Assembly: GCA_023433705.1 (NCBI GenBank)
Contig: JAEYUC010000007.1
Location: 1-64,000 of the forward strand
Source: Pseudomonadota bacterium
GTDB taxonomy: Bacteria > Pseudomonadota > Gammaproteobacteria > Steroidobacterales > Steroidobacteraceae
Reading direction: 5' to 3'
Length of the DNA: 64,000 nucleotides
Part shown: positions 46,872-55,057 of the stretch, in pieces
Layout: each line of letters opens with the position of its first letter
How positions within the stretch are numbered: position 1 is the stretch's first letter
Position numbers and translations under genes: made by a program
Notes under the pieces: model-generated
Told to the model about the DNA's origin: nothing
Seen by the model: only the letters and a program-made list of their open reading frames with translations
Databases searched by the model: none

Positions 46872-47744
46872 TCAGCGTACGTCGCCAGCCGCGAAAGCCC
46901 GCAGCTTGTCGGGATTCAGGATGCTGTACACACCGAGGATGCGCCGACCGTCCGTGCGGATGCTGATCACCGAGATCAGCCGGTTCTCGAACAACGCGGC
47001 GATGCCGGGCTCGCCGTTGATCGCGATGTCGCGGAATTCCATGTGCGCGAGGTGGCGATGAAACACACCGAATGCGAAACGCGCCACATGTTCGGCGCCG
47101 GTGATGACCTTCTTTGCGGCCTTCGTCTTGCCACCGCCATCGGACGTCCAGGTGGCATCGGTCGCGAGCACTTCCATCAGCGACGTGGGGTCCTGCGACT
47201 GGACGGCCGCGACCAGCCTGTGCAGCAGTTTCGTGCGCGCCTCGTTGCTCACCTGCACGCGCGGTTGCTCCGCGCGCACACGCTTGCGCGCGCGAGTGAC
47301 GATCTGCCGGCAGGCGGCCTCGCTCTTGCCGAGTATCTCGGCGATCGCCCCGTAGTCCGAGTCGAACAGGTCGTGCAGCAGGAACGCGGCCCGCTCCTCG
47401 GGCGCGAGCCGCTCGAGCACCGCGAGGAAGGCCACCGACAGGTCCGAGGCCAGCTCCGCCGCGCGATCGGCCGGCGGCGCCGTGTCCATCGTCAGCGGCT
47501 CCGGCAACCACGGACCCACGTAGGTTTCCCGTTCGGCGCGCAGCTGACGCAGCCGGTCGATGCACAGCCGAGTGGTCGCCGTCACCAGCCAGGCCTCGGG
47601 CGCCCGGATGTCGTGCCCCGCGCGATCCCAGCGCAGCCACGCCTCCTGCACGATGTCCTCCGCCTCGGCCCGCGAGCCGAGCATGCGGTAGGCGATGCCG
47701 TACAGGCGGCCGCGGTGTTGCTCGAAGGTTTCGGTGCGTTCCAT
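46872..47744 (-). CDS. ECF41-family (SigJ-like) RNA polymerase sigma factor
   Basis: 290 residues. Sigma region 2 (FEQHRGRLYGIAYRMLGSRAEAEDIVQEAWLRW), region 4 (RLAPEERAAFLLHDLFDSDYGAIAEILGKSEAACRQIVTRARKRVR) and a C-terminal SnoaL/NTF2-like extension (LLHRLVAAVQSQDPTSLMEVLATDATWTSDGGGKTKAAKKVITGAEHVARF...RILGVYSILNPDKLR). The extension and the WLPEP linker are diagnostic of ECF41, which is regulated by its own C-terminal domain rather than an anti-sigma factor. An ECF41 promoter precedes it, implying positive autoregulation. Confidence 0.95.
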   Translation of the reverse strand: MERTETFEQHRGRLYGIAYRMLGSRAEAEDIVQEAWLRWDRAGHDIRAPEAWLVTATTRLCIDRLRQLRAERETYVGPWLPEPLTMDTAPPADRAAELASDLSVAFLAVLERLAPEERAAFLLHDLFDSDYGAIAEILGKSEAACRQIVTRARKRVRAEQPRVQVSNEARTKLLHRLVAAVQSQDPTSLMEVLATDATWTSDGGGKTKAAKKVITGAEHVARFAFGVFHRHLAHMEFRDIAINGEPGIAALFENRLISVISIRTDGRRILGVYSILNPDKLRAFAAGDVR

Positions 47745-47753
47745 GGCACCTCA

Positions 47754-47780
47754 GACGTTGAACGAAGCCCTGCTGTGACA
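47754..47780 (-). promoter_or_regulatory. ECF41-type promoter for the sigma gene
   Basis: TGTCACA (47780-47774), 16 bases, CGTC (47757-47754) on the minus strand. The CGTC ends only nine bases before the ATG, so the transcript would be nearly leaderless, with GAGG just inside it. Confidence 0.75.
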
Positions 47781-47795
47781 GCAAGCGGAGCCGCA

Positions 47796-47963
47796 GGTGC
47801 CTGGCAACAAAATCCGGGAGAAGCCGAGTGTTCAGCGATTCGGTGCGACCAGCTGCCGCGGCTTCTCCCGGATTCTGGTGCCTGGCACCTTCTTCGGCGA
47901 AAACGTCGAACAGTGCCCCCGGCCCGGCTTATCCCGGATTTTCCGTGCCAGGCACCGTCTTCA
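47796..47963. repeat. Palindromic element, compound copy E
   Basis: Three arms instead of two. The first pair spans 47796-47889 (GGTGCCTGGCA ... TGCCTGGCACC); after 40 further bases a third arm (ATCCCGGATTTTCCGTGCCAGGCACC) ends at 47956. On the minus strand the outer edge is TGAAGACGGTGCC, whose TGA is the stop codon of the last gene of the ten-gene cluster. Likely terminator of that cluster. Confidence 0.85.
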
Positions 47964-48320
47964 GGAGCTCATGAAGACGGTCGTGTCGTACCGCTCGAAG
48001 TTCTGCAATGCCCGCCGATAGGAGTTGTGCACCATGCGCTCCGCCACCTTGTCCGCGCGCGTCGAGAGCAACATGCGCAGCACCACGTCGTCGGCGGGAC
48101 GCGCCTTGTCGTCGCCGAGGTATTGCTCGATGAGCTTGGTCACCCGCACGCACATCTCGTTGGTGAACCGCAGCCGGGCGGCGTCATGCACCGAATCCAG
48201 TGCCGGGCCGTACGTGGCGCGCGCTTCGGTGGTGAGCTCCGAAAGAAAACTCGCCATGAGCCTCGCCTTGTCCGCCAGTGCCATCTCCGTGAAGTAACTG
48301 ATTTCGGACTGGAGGTTCAT
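47961..48320 (-). CDS. Small helical protein of unknown function
   Basis: 119 residues, not recognised. It is soluble and largely helical: ISYFTEMALADKARLMASFLSELTTEARATYGP, then ARLRFTNEMCVRVTKLIEQYLGDD and VLRMLLSTRADKVAERMVHNSYRRALQNFERYD. No signal peptide. It lies 12 bp after the AgmX/TonB-like gene and is the last gene of the cluster; whether it belongs functionally is unknown. Its TGA is provided by palindrome copy E. Confidence 0.7.
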   Translation of the reverse strand: MNLQSEISYFTEMALADKARLMASFLSELTTEARATYGPALDSVHDAARLRFTNEMCVRVTKLIEQYLGDDKARPADDVVLRMLLSTRADKVAERMVHNSYRRALQNFERYDTTVFMSS

Positions 48321-48332
48321 GGCGGCTGGGGA

Positions 48333-49232
48333 TCAGGCGGCCGGGAAGAAATCGATCGGCTTGCTGACGGTCAGCGGCTCGACGTCCGCCGCCTTGAAGC
48401 GGATCTGGCGCACGCGCGCGACGATCTTCCTCTCGAGCTCCGGATCGTTGAGTTCGCTCGACACGACGCGGCACATCGTGATCTCGCCCGTCGGCGCGAT
48501 GGTGAATTCCAGCACCACCTTGCCCGCGAGTTCGGGCTGTTCGCGCAGCGCGCGACCGTAGAGCGCGTAGAGCGCGCCCTTGTTCCGGTCGAACACAATT
48601 TCGACTTCCTCGCGCGCACGCGAGGCCTTGCCGCTCGTGCCGGTGCGCTGCACACGGCCACCCGCGTTCGGATCGAGACCGGAGCCGTGTTGTACCTGCG
48701 TCGTGGTGTGCTGGCCGATGGCGCCCGAGCCGCCACCGAACCCACGCGCCATGTTCGCGGTGTTGATGCCACCCGACGTGCGACCGGCCGCCGACGTGAT
48801 GAGGTTACGCTCCGAGCGCGCATCCTCCACCGGCGTCTTCATCTGCGGATCCTGCAGGTCCAGATTCTGTTCGCGCAGCTCGGCGAGTTCGTCCGCGAGC
48901 GCGAGCATTCCCTGGTTGCGCACGTTCGGCTTCGGCTTCTCGACAGGCTTCTGTTCCTGCGGCTTCGGCTTCTCCGGCTCCGGCTGTTTCTCGGGTTCCG
49001 GCGGCGGTGGCGGCGGCGGTTTCTCGACGATGAGCTGAACTTCGCGCTTGGGCAGATCTTCCGCCGTGTACTTCGGCCGCTCCGGTTGCGGCAGCAGCCA
49101 AACGACGATCGCCACGATCGTCGCGAGGATGATCAGTACGCGCAGGAGTTTCTTGAACTTGCGTTCGTTCTCCTCGTCGCGCGACCACGGGAGTTCGAAA
49201 CTCCGGAAGAAAGGCGCCAGCCCGAGGTTCAT
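48333..49232 (-). CDS. AgmX/PglI- or TonB-like energy-transducer protein
   Basis: 299 residues; start overlaps the second ExbD stop (ATGA). A short cytoplasmic N-terminus leads to one transmembrane segment (VLIILATIVAIVVWLLP, ~30-47), then a Pro/Glu/Lys-rich periplasmic stretch (~75-105) as in TonB, a Gly-rich linker (~150-190), and a C-terminal AgmX/PglI or TonB-like domain (GKVVLEFTIAPTGEITMCRVVSSELNDPELERKIVARVRQIRF). Adjacent ExbB/ExbD genes suggest it transmits proton-motive force to an envelope partner. AgmX is named for Myxococcus gliding; no such role is shown here. Confidence 0.88.
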   Translation of the reverse strand: MNLGLAPFFRSFELPWSRDEENERKFKKLLRVLIILATIVAIVVWLLPQPERPKYTAEDLPKREVQLIVEKPPPPPPPEPEKQPEPEKPKPQEQKPVEKPKPNVRNQGMLALADELAELREQNLDLQDPQMKTPVEDARSERNLITSAAGRTSGGINTANMARGFGGGSGAIGQHTTTQVQHGSGLDPNAGGRVQRTGTSGKASRAREEVEIVFDRNKGALYALYGRALREQPELAGKVVLEFTIAPTGEITMCRVVSSELNDPELERKIVARVRQIRFKAADVEPLTVSKPIDFFPAA

Positions 49233-49735
49233 GCGCCGCCCCCGGTCGCCACTTCGCGCTGGATCACGGCGAGCGATACCTTGCCGAAATCCGCCGCCGT
49301 GGCGGTGGCCATCACACGCTTGAGCACCGCGAACGGCGTGCCCTTGTCGCCCATGATGGTGACTTCGCGCTCGGCGAGATCTTCCTGCGCGGCCTGGCGC
49401 AGGCTCGTGTCGGCCTGTTCCTTGAGCGCCGCGCGCAGCGGCTCGATGACGAGCTGCGCGTCGTTGCCCGTGAGCTCGGCGACCTTCGCGACGATCCGGC
49501 CGTTCACCAGGAGGTCTTCGGTCGTGACCATGACGACCACGGTCTCGCGCGGCTTCAGCTCCGCGATCGATTGCGGGATCGTGATGTTCTTCGTGTTCGG
49601 GAGAATCTCGACGTCCGAGCTGTGCAGCAGCAGGAAGACGACGAGCATGGTCAGCATGTCGATGAACGGCACCAGCGCCATGTGGCTGCCGCCATGCGAA
49701 CGCTGGCGATGCTTCTTGATGCGATAGGAGATCAT
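49229..49735 (-). CDS. ExbD/TolR family protein 2
   Basis: 168 residues. One N-terminal transmembrane helix with the functional Asp: SHMALVPFIDMLTMLVVFLLLHSS. The periplasmic part is larger than in ExbD1 (KNITIPQSIAELKPRETVVVMVTTEDLLVNGRIV... and a C-terminal ExbD fold GDKGTPFAVLKRVMATATAADFGKVSLAVIQRE). Start and stop both overlap neighbours by ATGA. Works with ExbB as a proton-driven motor or stator. Confidence 0.92.
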   Translation of the reverse strand: MISYRIKKHRQRSHGGSHMALVPFIDMLTMLVVFLLLHSSDVEILPNTKNITIPQSIAELKPRETVVVMVTTEDLLVNGRIVAKVAELTGNDAQLVIEPLRAALKEQADTSLRQAAQEDLAEREVTIMGDKGTPFAVLKRVMATATAADFGKVSLAVIQREVATGGGA

Positions 49736-50268
49736 TTCCGGCCTCCCGCGGCGGCGCCCGTCAGCGGCGCATCACCCACCGAGATGTCGGGAAACAGCTC
49801 GACATTCTGCATGCCGATGCCGGCGCGGTTCTGCCACACGCGCACGTTGTCCATGGTCTGCACGAGCACGTCGTACGGAATGTTCTGCTCGAGCAACACG
49901 CTCGCGGCCAGCACCGTCGGGTATCGGGCCTTCACTTCCTGCAGGAAGGTGGACAGACCCTTGTAATCGTACTCACCTTCCACCTTCGGCAGCGTCCGCA
50001 GGATGCCCGAATTGCGGTCGGCGATTTCGATCTTGTCCTGGCGCACGATCACTTCGAGATTGAGCCCTTTCGGAAGCTCCGGCACCGAGGAGTTAGGCGC
50101 CGGGAGATTCAGCTCGAGGATGTTCGTGTGCGAGAACACCGCGGTGAACAGCAGGAAGAACACCAGGATGACCATCATGTCGATCATCGGCACGATGTTC
50201 AGATCGTGGCGGCCCTTGTACTTCGCATGGTTGCGAATGGAACGGGCGGCTAGCTTGGATGCGGCCAT
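49732..50268 (-). CDS. ExbD/TolR family protein 1
   Basis: 178 residues. Transmembrane helix with Asp: LNIVPMIDMMVILVFFLLFTAVFSHTNILELNLP. The periplasmic domain NLEVIVRQDKIEIADRNSG...LSTFLQEVKARYP...IPYDVLVQTMDNVRVWQ is typical ExbD. Differs clearly from ExbD2, so the motor may be heteromeric. Lies 58 bp after ExbB. Confidence 0.92.
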   Translation of the reverse strand: MAASKLAARSIRNHAKYKGRHDLNIVPMIDMMVILVFFLLFTAVFSHTNILELNLPAPNSSVPELPKGLNLEVIVRQDKIEIADRNSGILRTLPKVEGEYDYKGLSTFLQEVKARYPTVLAASVLLEQNIPYDVLVQTMDNVRVWQNRAGIGMQNVELFPDISVGDAPLTGAAAGGRK

Positions 50269-50326
50269 CGATGTTCCTCTGCGCGTTACCGTCTGACTTC
50301 TTGGGGTCGTTCGTCCGTGAGTTCGA

Positions 50327-51022
50327 TCAGGCGGTTCGCGGTGCCGGGGCGCGCGGCATGCCGGGCTGCGGCGACGGCGCCGCCGGCTCGGAATAACGCT
50401 CGGTGATCGAGTTCAGGAACTTCACGACCGCGATTTCCAGGCTGTCGATGAGCGCCGTGGTCTTCGCTTCGAGGAACATGTGAGAGAGCAGCAGCACGAT
50501 GGCCACGAACAGACCGGATGCGGTCGCGTTCATGGCTTCGGAGATGGCGGCCGCGAGCAGGCCGGCCTTCTCGGCCGGGTTCGCCTGCGACACCGCGCCG
50601 AACGCGTGGATCAGCGCGATGATGGTGCCCAACAGACCGATGAGCATGCCGACGTTGGCGAGCGCCGCGAGGTAGGGCGTGCGCTTCTCGAGACGCGGGA
50701 CGATCTCGAGCAGCGACTCTTCCATCGCCTGCTGGATGTCGTCGCGGCGGCGCGCGGTCGCGAGGCGCGCGAGACCGTACTTGAGCACGGTGCCGATCTG
50801 CGCCTGCGAGTTGTTGGCGAGCGTGATCGCCTGTTTGAAGTTGCCCGCGCCGAGGTGCGGCGAGACGTCGTCCCACAGGTTGCGGTTTTTCATGGTCTCT
50901 TTCGTCAGGTAGAACCAGCGCTCGATCGCGATGGCGACACCCACGACGAAAATGATGCCGAGCGGGAAGAGAACCAACCCGCCGTCCTTGAAGAAATTGA
51001 TGATCGTATTGAGCCAGCTCAC
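50327..51022 (-). CDS. ExbB/TolQ/MotA-type proton channel protein
   Basis: 231 residues. Three hydrophobic segments: GGLVLFPLGIIFVVGVAIAIERWFYL near 14-40, then the pair PYLAALANVGMLIGLLGTIIALIHAFGAV and ATASGLFVAIVLLLSHMFLEAKT characteristic of ExbB/TolQ. The long cytoplasmic loop contains AMEESLLEIVPRLEKRTPYLAALANVG. It forms the inner-membrane channel with the ExbD proteins downstream. A ~95-bp gap with a G/C-rich stem precedes it, where an internal promoter could lie. Confidence 0.93.
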   Translation of the reverse strand: MSWLNTIINFFKDGGLVLFPLGIIFVVGVAIAIERWFYLTKETMKNRNLWDDVSPHLGAGNFKQAITLANNSQAQIGTVLKYGLARLATARRRDDIQQAMEESLLEIVPRLEKRTPYLAALANVGMLIGLLGTIIALIHAFGAVSQANPAEKAGLLAAAISEAMNATASGLFVAIVLLLSHMFLEAKTTALIDSLEIAVVKFLNSITERYSEPAAPSPQPGMPRAPAPRTA

Positions 51023-51117
51023 GGTGGATTCTCCTCAGAATCGGAAATGCACAAACGCCCCCAAGCAAGGGCAAGGGCGTCCCAAGATTGCGTTACATAA
51101 GCGACGAAAACTGTTAA

Positions 51118-51612
51118 TCACTTCTCGCTCTTGTTGGCGGGTGCAGCCTGGTTAGGCTGCAGCGCTTCGAAGTAGCGATTCTGTCGGCGAAACACGTCAC
51201 GATCGACGGGCTCGAGGACCTCGTCCAGCAGGCTGTTCACGGGGCGCCCGACGAGATCGCCCAGCTCTGCACTACGCCAGGGCACGATGTACAGCACTTT
51301 CGGCAGCTCGCGGTTGCCCGTGATCTGGGTGGAATCGAGATCGAGATAGTCCTTGGCGCCGGTCCTGCCGTCCGGCTTGTTAGGCGTCGCGGCGGGCTTC
51401 GCGGCCGGGGGGCTCGCGGCAGGGGTCGAGCCGGCGGAAGGCTGCGGCGCGGTCGTGGACGGCTGCGGCGCGGCGTCCGGCGCGGGCGCCGGCGCCGGCG
51501 CCGACGTGTTCACGCCGGGTTCCATCGAGTCGTTCGGCGACGCCGGCGGCGGTGTCTGCGCGAGCGCGCTTACGGCGAGCAGCAGCAGCGCGACTCCAAG
51601 TAGTTTGTTCAT
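51118..51612 (-). CDS. Secreted Pro/Ala-rich protein of unknown function
   Basis: 164 residues. Signal peptide MNKLLGVALLLLAVSALA, a long low-complexity Pro/Ala/Ser stretch (~20-85), then a conserved-looking C-terminal part (GAKDYLDLDSTQITGNRELPKVLYIVPWRSAELGDLVGRPVNSLLDEVLEPVDRDVFRRQNRYFEAL). That last block is not assignable to a family by eye. It is one base after the large TPR gene, so it belongs to the cluster. Confidence 0.8.
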   Translation of the reverse strand: MNKLLGVALLLLAVSALAQTPPPASPNDSMEPGVNTSAPAPAPAPDAAPQPSTTAPQPSAGSTPAASPPAAKPAATPNKPDGRTGAKDYLDLDSTQITGNRELPKVLYIVPWRSAELGDLVGRPVNSLLDEVLEPVDRDVFRRQNRYFEALQPNQAAPANKSEK

Positions 51613-51613
51613 G

Positions 51614-54600
51614 TCAGCCTCCTTCCGGCTGCGACTGCGGCTGGGCCGGCGCCTTGTTGCGCGCGCGTAGTTCGGCGAGCCAGCTCGTCACGGGCTTGTC
51701 CTCGCCCGTGAGTTGTTTGTAGGTCTCGAGCTCGGCCTGTGCACGGACCGGATCATCGAGATAAAGATCGAGCAGGACACCCAGATTGCGGTGCGCCGGC
51801 GCGTAGGACGGATTCGCCTCGAGCGCCCTTTCGTACGCGGCGCGCGCCTCGGCGAACTTGCCGGCCTGGCGCAAAGTGAGTCCGTATTCGTTCCAGGTCT
51901 GCGCGTCCCAGGGCGCGAGTTCCGTCGCCTTCGCGAGCGCGGTTTCCGATTCGGCGAGCTGGTTCGCGTTGCGATGGAGGATGCCGAGATTCGCGTACGG
52001 ACCGGACAGCTCCGGATACGACTGCGTCATCAGCTGGAACTCGAGGCTGGCCTGCGTCGGATCCGTGCGCATGAGCTGCAGCGCGCGCGCGAAATCGGAC
52101 GTGGCGCGCGCGGGCGCTTTCGGGATCTCGAGCGCCGGAGCCGACGCGGCGGGCGCCGTCTGCGAGTTGGCCACGGGCGGCGCGGTCGGGTTCGCGGGGG
52201 TCGCGATCGGCGGATCGGGTAATGCAGGCGGGGGCGGCGCCGCGGGCACGACCGCGTCGAACGACACGCCGATCATCTCGGTCTTGCCGTATCGGCCGGG
52301 GCTCAGTTCGGCGAGCGCCGCGAAACTCTTCTTCACGCCTTCGTCGTAGACGTTGTCGCGCGTGCGGCGCGTATTCAACTCGTGCGTCGAGATCGCCTGT
52401 TCTTCGAACGGGAACGCCTGCTCCTCGAGCAGCGAGTTGTATTCCTCGACCTGGTCGGCGTCGAGATTCTTCGGACGCTGCGAGGCCATGATGTCCTGGC
52501 CGAGCTTGCGGTAGATCTCCGCGATCTCGTAGGTCGCCATGGTGGTGACTTCGGCGACGCGGTAGTCGGCCGCGGCCTTGTAGCCGCCGAGCGCCGCTTC
52601 CATCGCCTTGCGCTTCTTCGCGAGCGAAGTCTTGAGCGGCAGCACCAGCGCGATCTTGCGGTACTCGTCGCGCGCCGGCGCGGCCAGCGCGAGCTGCGCT
52701 TTCGCGGCGAGATACTGCGTGCGGTCGGTACGCGCGGCGCCCGCGTTGCGGTCCGCCGCGACGATCTCGCGCTGCCAGCGGCGCTGGGCCTCGGTATTGC
52801 CGGCATTGCCCGCGATGTCGGCCAGCTTCTGGCGCGCCTCGATCGAATCGCTGACCGGTGTCGGATACGTGACGACGAAGCGCTCGAGCATGCCCACGGC
52901 CTTGTTCGTGTTGCCGGCCTTCGCGTACAGGTCGGCGGCCTGCAGGTTCGCCTCGCGCTGGATGTCCCTGGACTCGGCGGGATTGAGCGCGATGCGCTCG
53001 AACTCGACCGCGGCCTGCCCTGCCTGACCCGTCTCGCCATACGCCACCGCGAGCTTGCGGGTGACGTCGGCGGAGTATTCGCTCTTCGGATTGCTGGCGC
53101 GGAAACGCTCGAGCACCTGGATCGCGCGCGGCCAGTCCTTGAGATTGATGAGCTGCGCGCCGGCATCGTACTCGGCCTGCGCGGCGATCTTCGACGTGCC
53201 GGCCACCGCCGCGATGCGCAGGAAGTCGTCGACCGCGCCGGCGCCGTCGCCCGCCTGCTGCTTGGCCTCGGCCTGTCGATAGACGGCGGACGCGATGCGC
53301 TCGGTGAGATCGGCGCGCATCTTGTCGCTCGGCGGCGTGAGGTCGCGCGCCGCGATGAAGCCCTTCTCGGCTTCGGCGAACTGCATCAGGTCGAAATTCG
53401 CCTGGCCGATGATGGTGTACGCGATGCGCCGCTTCGGCGCATCGGCCGGCGGCTGATGCGCGAGAACGAGGTTCGCCACCTCGATCGAACGCTGCATGTC
53501 CTTGGTCGCGAAGATGTCTTCCGCGGCGCGCGTCAGCACGCCCGCGGCGTCGGGATGTTCGGGGAAACTCGTGCCGAACTTGATGCCGAGATCGACCGTC
53601 TGCATGTGCCACGCGGACTTGTCGGCGGCCGGCAGCTTCGCCTCGTGTTTGGCGAGCGATCCGAGCGCGGCGTAAGCGGCGGCGGCGGAGCGCGGGTTGC
53701 GCGGGTAGTTATACGCGGTGCGCGTGAACTCGGCGGCCGCGTTGCTGAAGTCGCCCGCCTCGTACAGCGTCTCGGCGAGCAGATAGTTGGTGCCGAACGA
53801 CTCCGGATCGTCCGGGAAGGATTCGAGGTAGGTGCGATACCAGCGCGCCGCCTCCAGGTACTCGTCGGCCTTCTTCGACTTCTGCGCGTTCGCGTGGAAG
53901 TACGTGGCGACGTCCTTGAGGTTGATCTTGAGTTCTTTCGCGATGTTCGGGTAATCGGCGCGGTTGCGCCCCTGCCAGAACGTCGTGCCGTAGTTGTACA
54001 GCGCGACGTATTCGCGCTTGCCGTCCAGCACGAGCTCGGTGAAACCGCCCTTGCGGTAGGCCTCGATGGCCTGCATCGAAAGACCGGGCGAGAACTCGCT
54101 GTTCGGCTCGCGCGTCGCGTATGCGCGGTAGACGGAGGCCGCGTCCTGGTAACGCTCCTTCTCGACGTACAGGTCGCCCAGCCGCGAGTAGATCACCGGC
54201 GCGTAGGCGGGATTGCCGTGACCGGAGATGAATCGCTCCATCGCCGCGACCGAGTCGTCGTCGTACGAAAACGTGACGGCCATGACGCGCAGGGTGTCGT
54301 CCGCGAGCTCGCGGCTCGCGCGCGGCAGATTGTCGAGCGGCACGAGCTTCTTGTCCGTCTTCGTGAGCATCGTGCGGTCGAGCACGCCCGCGAACTGCGG
54401 CAGGCTCTCTTCGTTGAGTCCCTGCTTGAACAGCGACCAGCCGCTCTTGTAGAGACTCTGCGTCAGGAAGGCCGACTTGTCTCCGTGCGAGACGACGTAT
54501 TGATAGGCGTCCTGCGCCGCGCGGTAGTTGCGCGCCGAGAACAGCAGCTCGCCGCGGCGGAACTGCACCTCGTCCATCTGCGGTGAACGCGGATAACGAC

Positions 54601-55057
54601 GCAGGATGTCGTCGAGCGATTCGAGCGCCTTCTCGGGCTGGCCCGTGGTCTCGTACGCGCGCGCGAGCTGGTAGAGCACCTGGTCGTTGCGCGGGTAGTC
54701 GGGATAGGACTTGAGCAGCGTCGAGTACAGCTTGATCGCCTCGGCGCCCTGCAGGTCGAGCGAGCTGGCCTCGCCCTGCATGCGTTCGCCCTCGCCCGCC
54801 TCCAGGTTGAGGTCGCCGAGACGCCGCAATGCCTCGGCGCGCAGCTGCGGATCGGTCTTCTGCAGTTCGAGGAAGCGCTTGTAGTTTTCCATCGCGCGCG
54901 AGGCGCTGGCTTCCACCTTCTGATCGGGCTGGATCACCACCGGGCGGCTCGGCAGATCCGCGATGGTCTTCTCTTTCTTTTTCGGCGCGGCCGCGGCGTT
55001 CAGCGCGACGCCCGCGCACAGGGCCGAAACGGCGACGGCAAGTAGTTTGCGCTTCAC
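51614..55057 (-). CDS. Large periplasmic TPR protein (1,147 residues)
   Basis: Signal peptide MKRKLLAVAVSALCAGVALNAAAA. Many TPR-type helical repeats throughout, e.g. ALRRLGDLNLEAG, VLYQLARAYETTGQPEKALESLDDILRRYPRSPQMDEVQFRRGELLF, VIYSRLGDLYVEKERYQDAASVYRAYA, and a canonical pair near the C-terminus (WNEYGLTLRQAGKFAEARAAYERALEANPSYAPAHRNLGVLL). A Pro/Ala linker sits near residues 940-990. Likely an assembly scaffold in the periplasm. Overlaps the other TPR gene by ATGA. Confidence 0.9.
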   Translation of the reverse strand: MKRKLLAVAVSALCAGVALNAAAAPKKKEKTIADLPSRPVVIQPDQKVEASASRAMENYKRFLELQKTDPQLRAEALRRLGDLNLEAGEGERMQGEASSLDLQGAEAIKLYSTLLKSYPDYPRNDQVLYQLARAYETTGQPEKALESLDDILRRYPRSPQMDEVQFRRGELLFSARNYRAAQDAYQYVVSHGDKSAFLTQSLYKSGWSLFKQGLNEESLPQFAGVLDRTMLTKTDKKLVPLDNLPRASRELADDTLRVMAVTFSYDDDSVAAMERFISGHGNPAYAPVIYSRLGDLYVEKERYQDAASVYRAYATREPNSEFSPGLSMQAIEAYRKGGFTELVLDGKREYVALYNYGTTFWQGRNRADYPNIAKELKINLKDVATYFHANAQKSKKADEYLEAARWYRTYLESFPDDPESFGTNYLLAETLYEAGDFSNAAAEFTRTAYNYPRNPRSAAAAYAALGSLAKHEAKLPAADKSAWHMQTVDLGIKFGTSFPEHPDAAGVLTRAAEDIFATKDMQRSIEVANLVLAHQPPADAPKRRIAYTIIGQANFDLMQFAEAEKGFIAARDLTPPSDKMRADLTERIASAVYRQAEAKQQAGDGAGAVDDFLRIAAVAGTSKIAAQAEYDAGAQLINLKDWPRAIQVLERFRASNPKSEYSADVTRKLAVAYGETGQAGQAAVEFERIALNPAESRDIQREANLQAADLYAKAGNTNKAVGMLERFVVTYPTPVSDSIEARQKLADIAGNAGNTEAQRRWQREIVAADRNAGAARTDRTQYLAAKAQLALAAPARDEYRKIALVLPLKTSLAKKRKAMEAALGGYKAAADYRVAEVTTMATYEIAEIYRKLGQDIMASQRPKNLDADQVEEYNSLLEEQAFPFEEQAISTHELNTRRTRDNVYDEGVKKSFAALAELSPGRYGKTEMIGVSFDAVVPAAPPPPALPDPPIATPANPTAPPVANSQTAPAASAPALEIPKAPARATSDFARALQLMRTDPTQASLEFQLMTQSYPELSGPYANLGILHRNANQLAESETALAKATELAPWDAQTWNEYGLTLRQAGKFAEARAAYERALEANPSYAPAHRNLGVLLDLYLDDPVRAQAELETYKQLTGEDKPVTSWLAELRARNKAPAQPQSQPEGG

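Noticed and set aside
46854..49727. 957-codon plus-strand frame across sigma, AgmX-like and ExbD genes
   Set aside because: It spans several genuine minus-strand genes and their control regions; antisense shadow.
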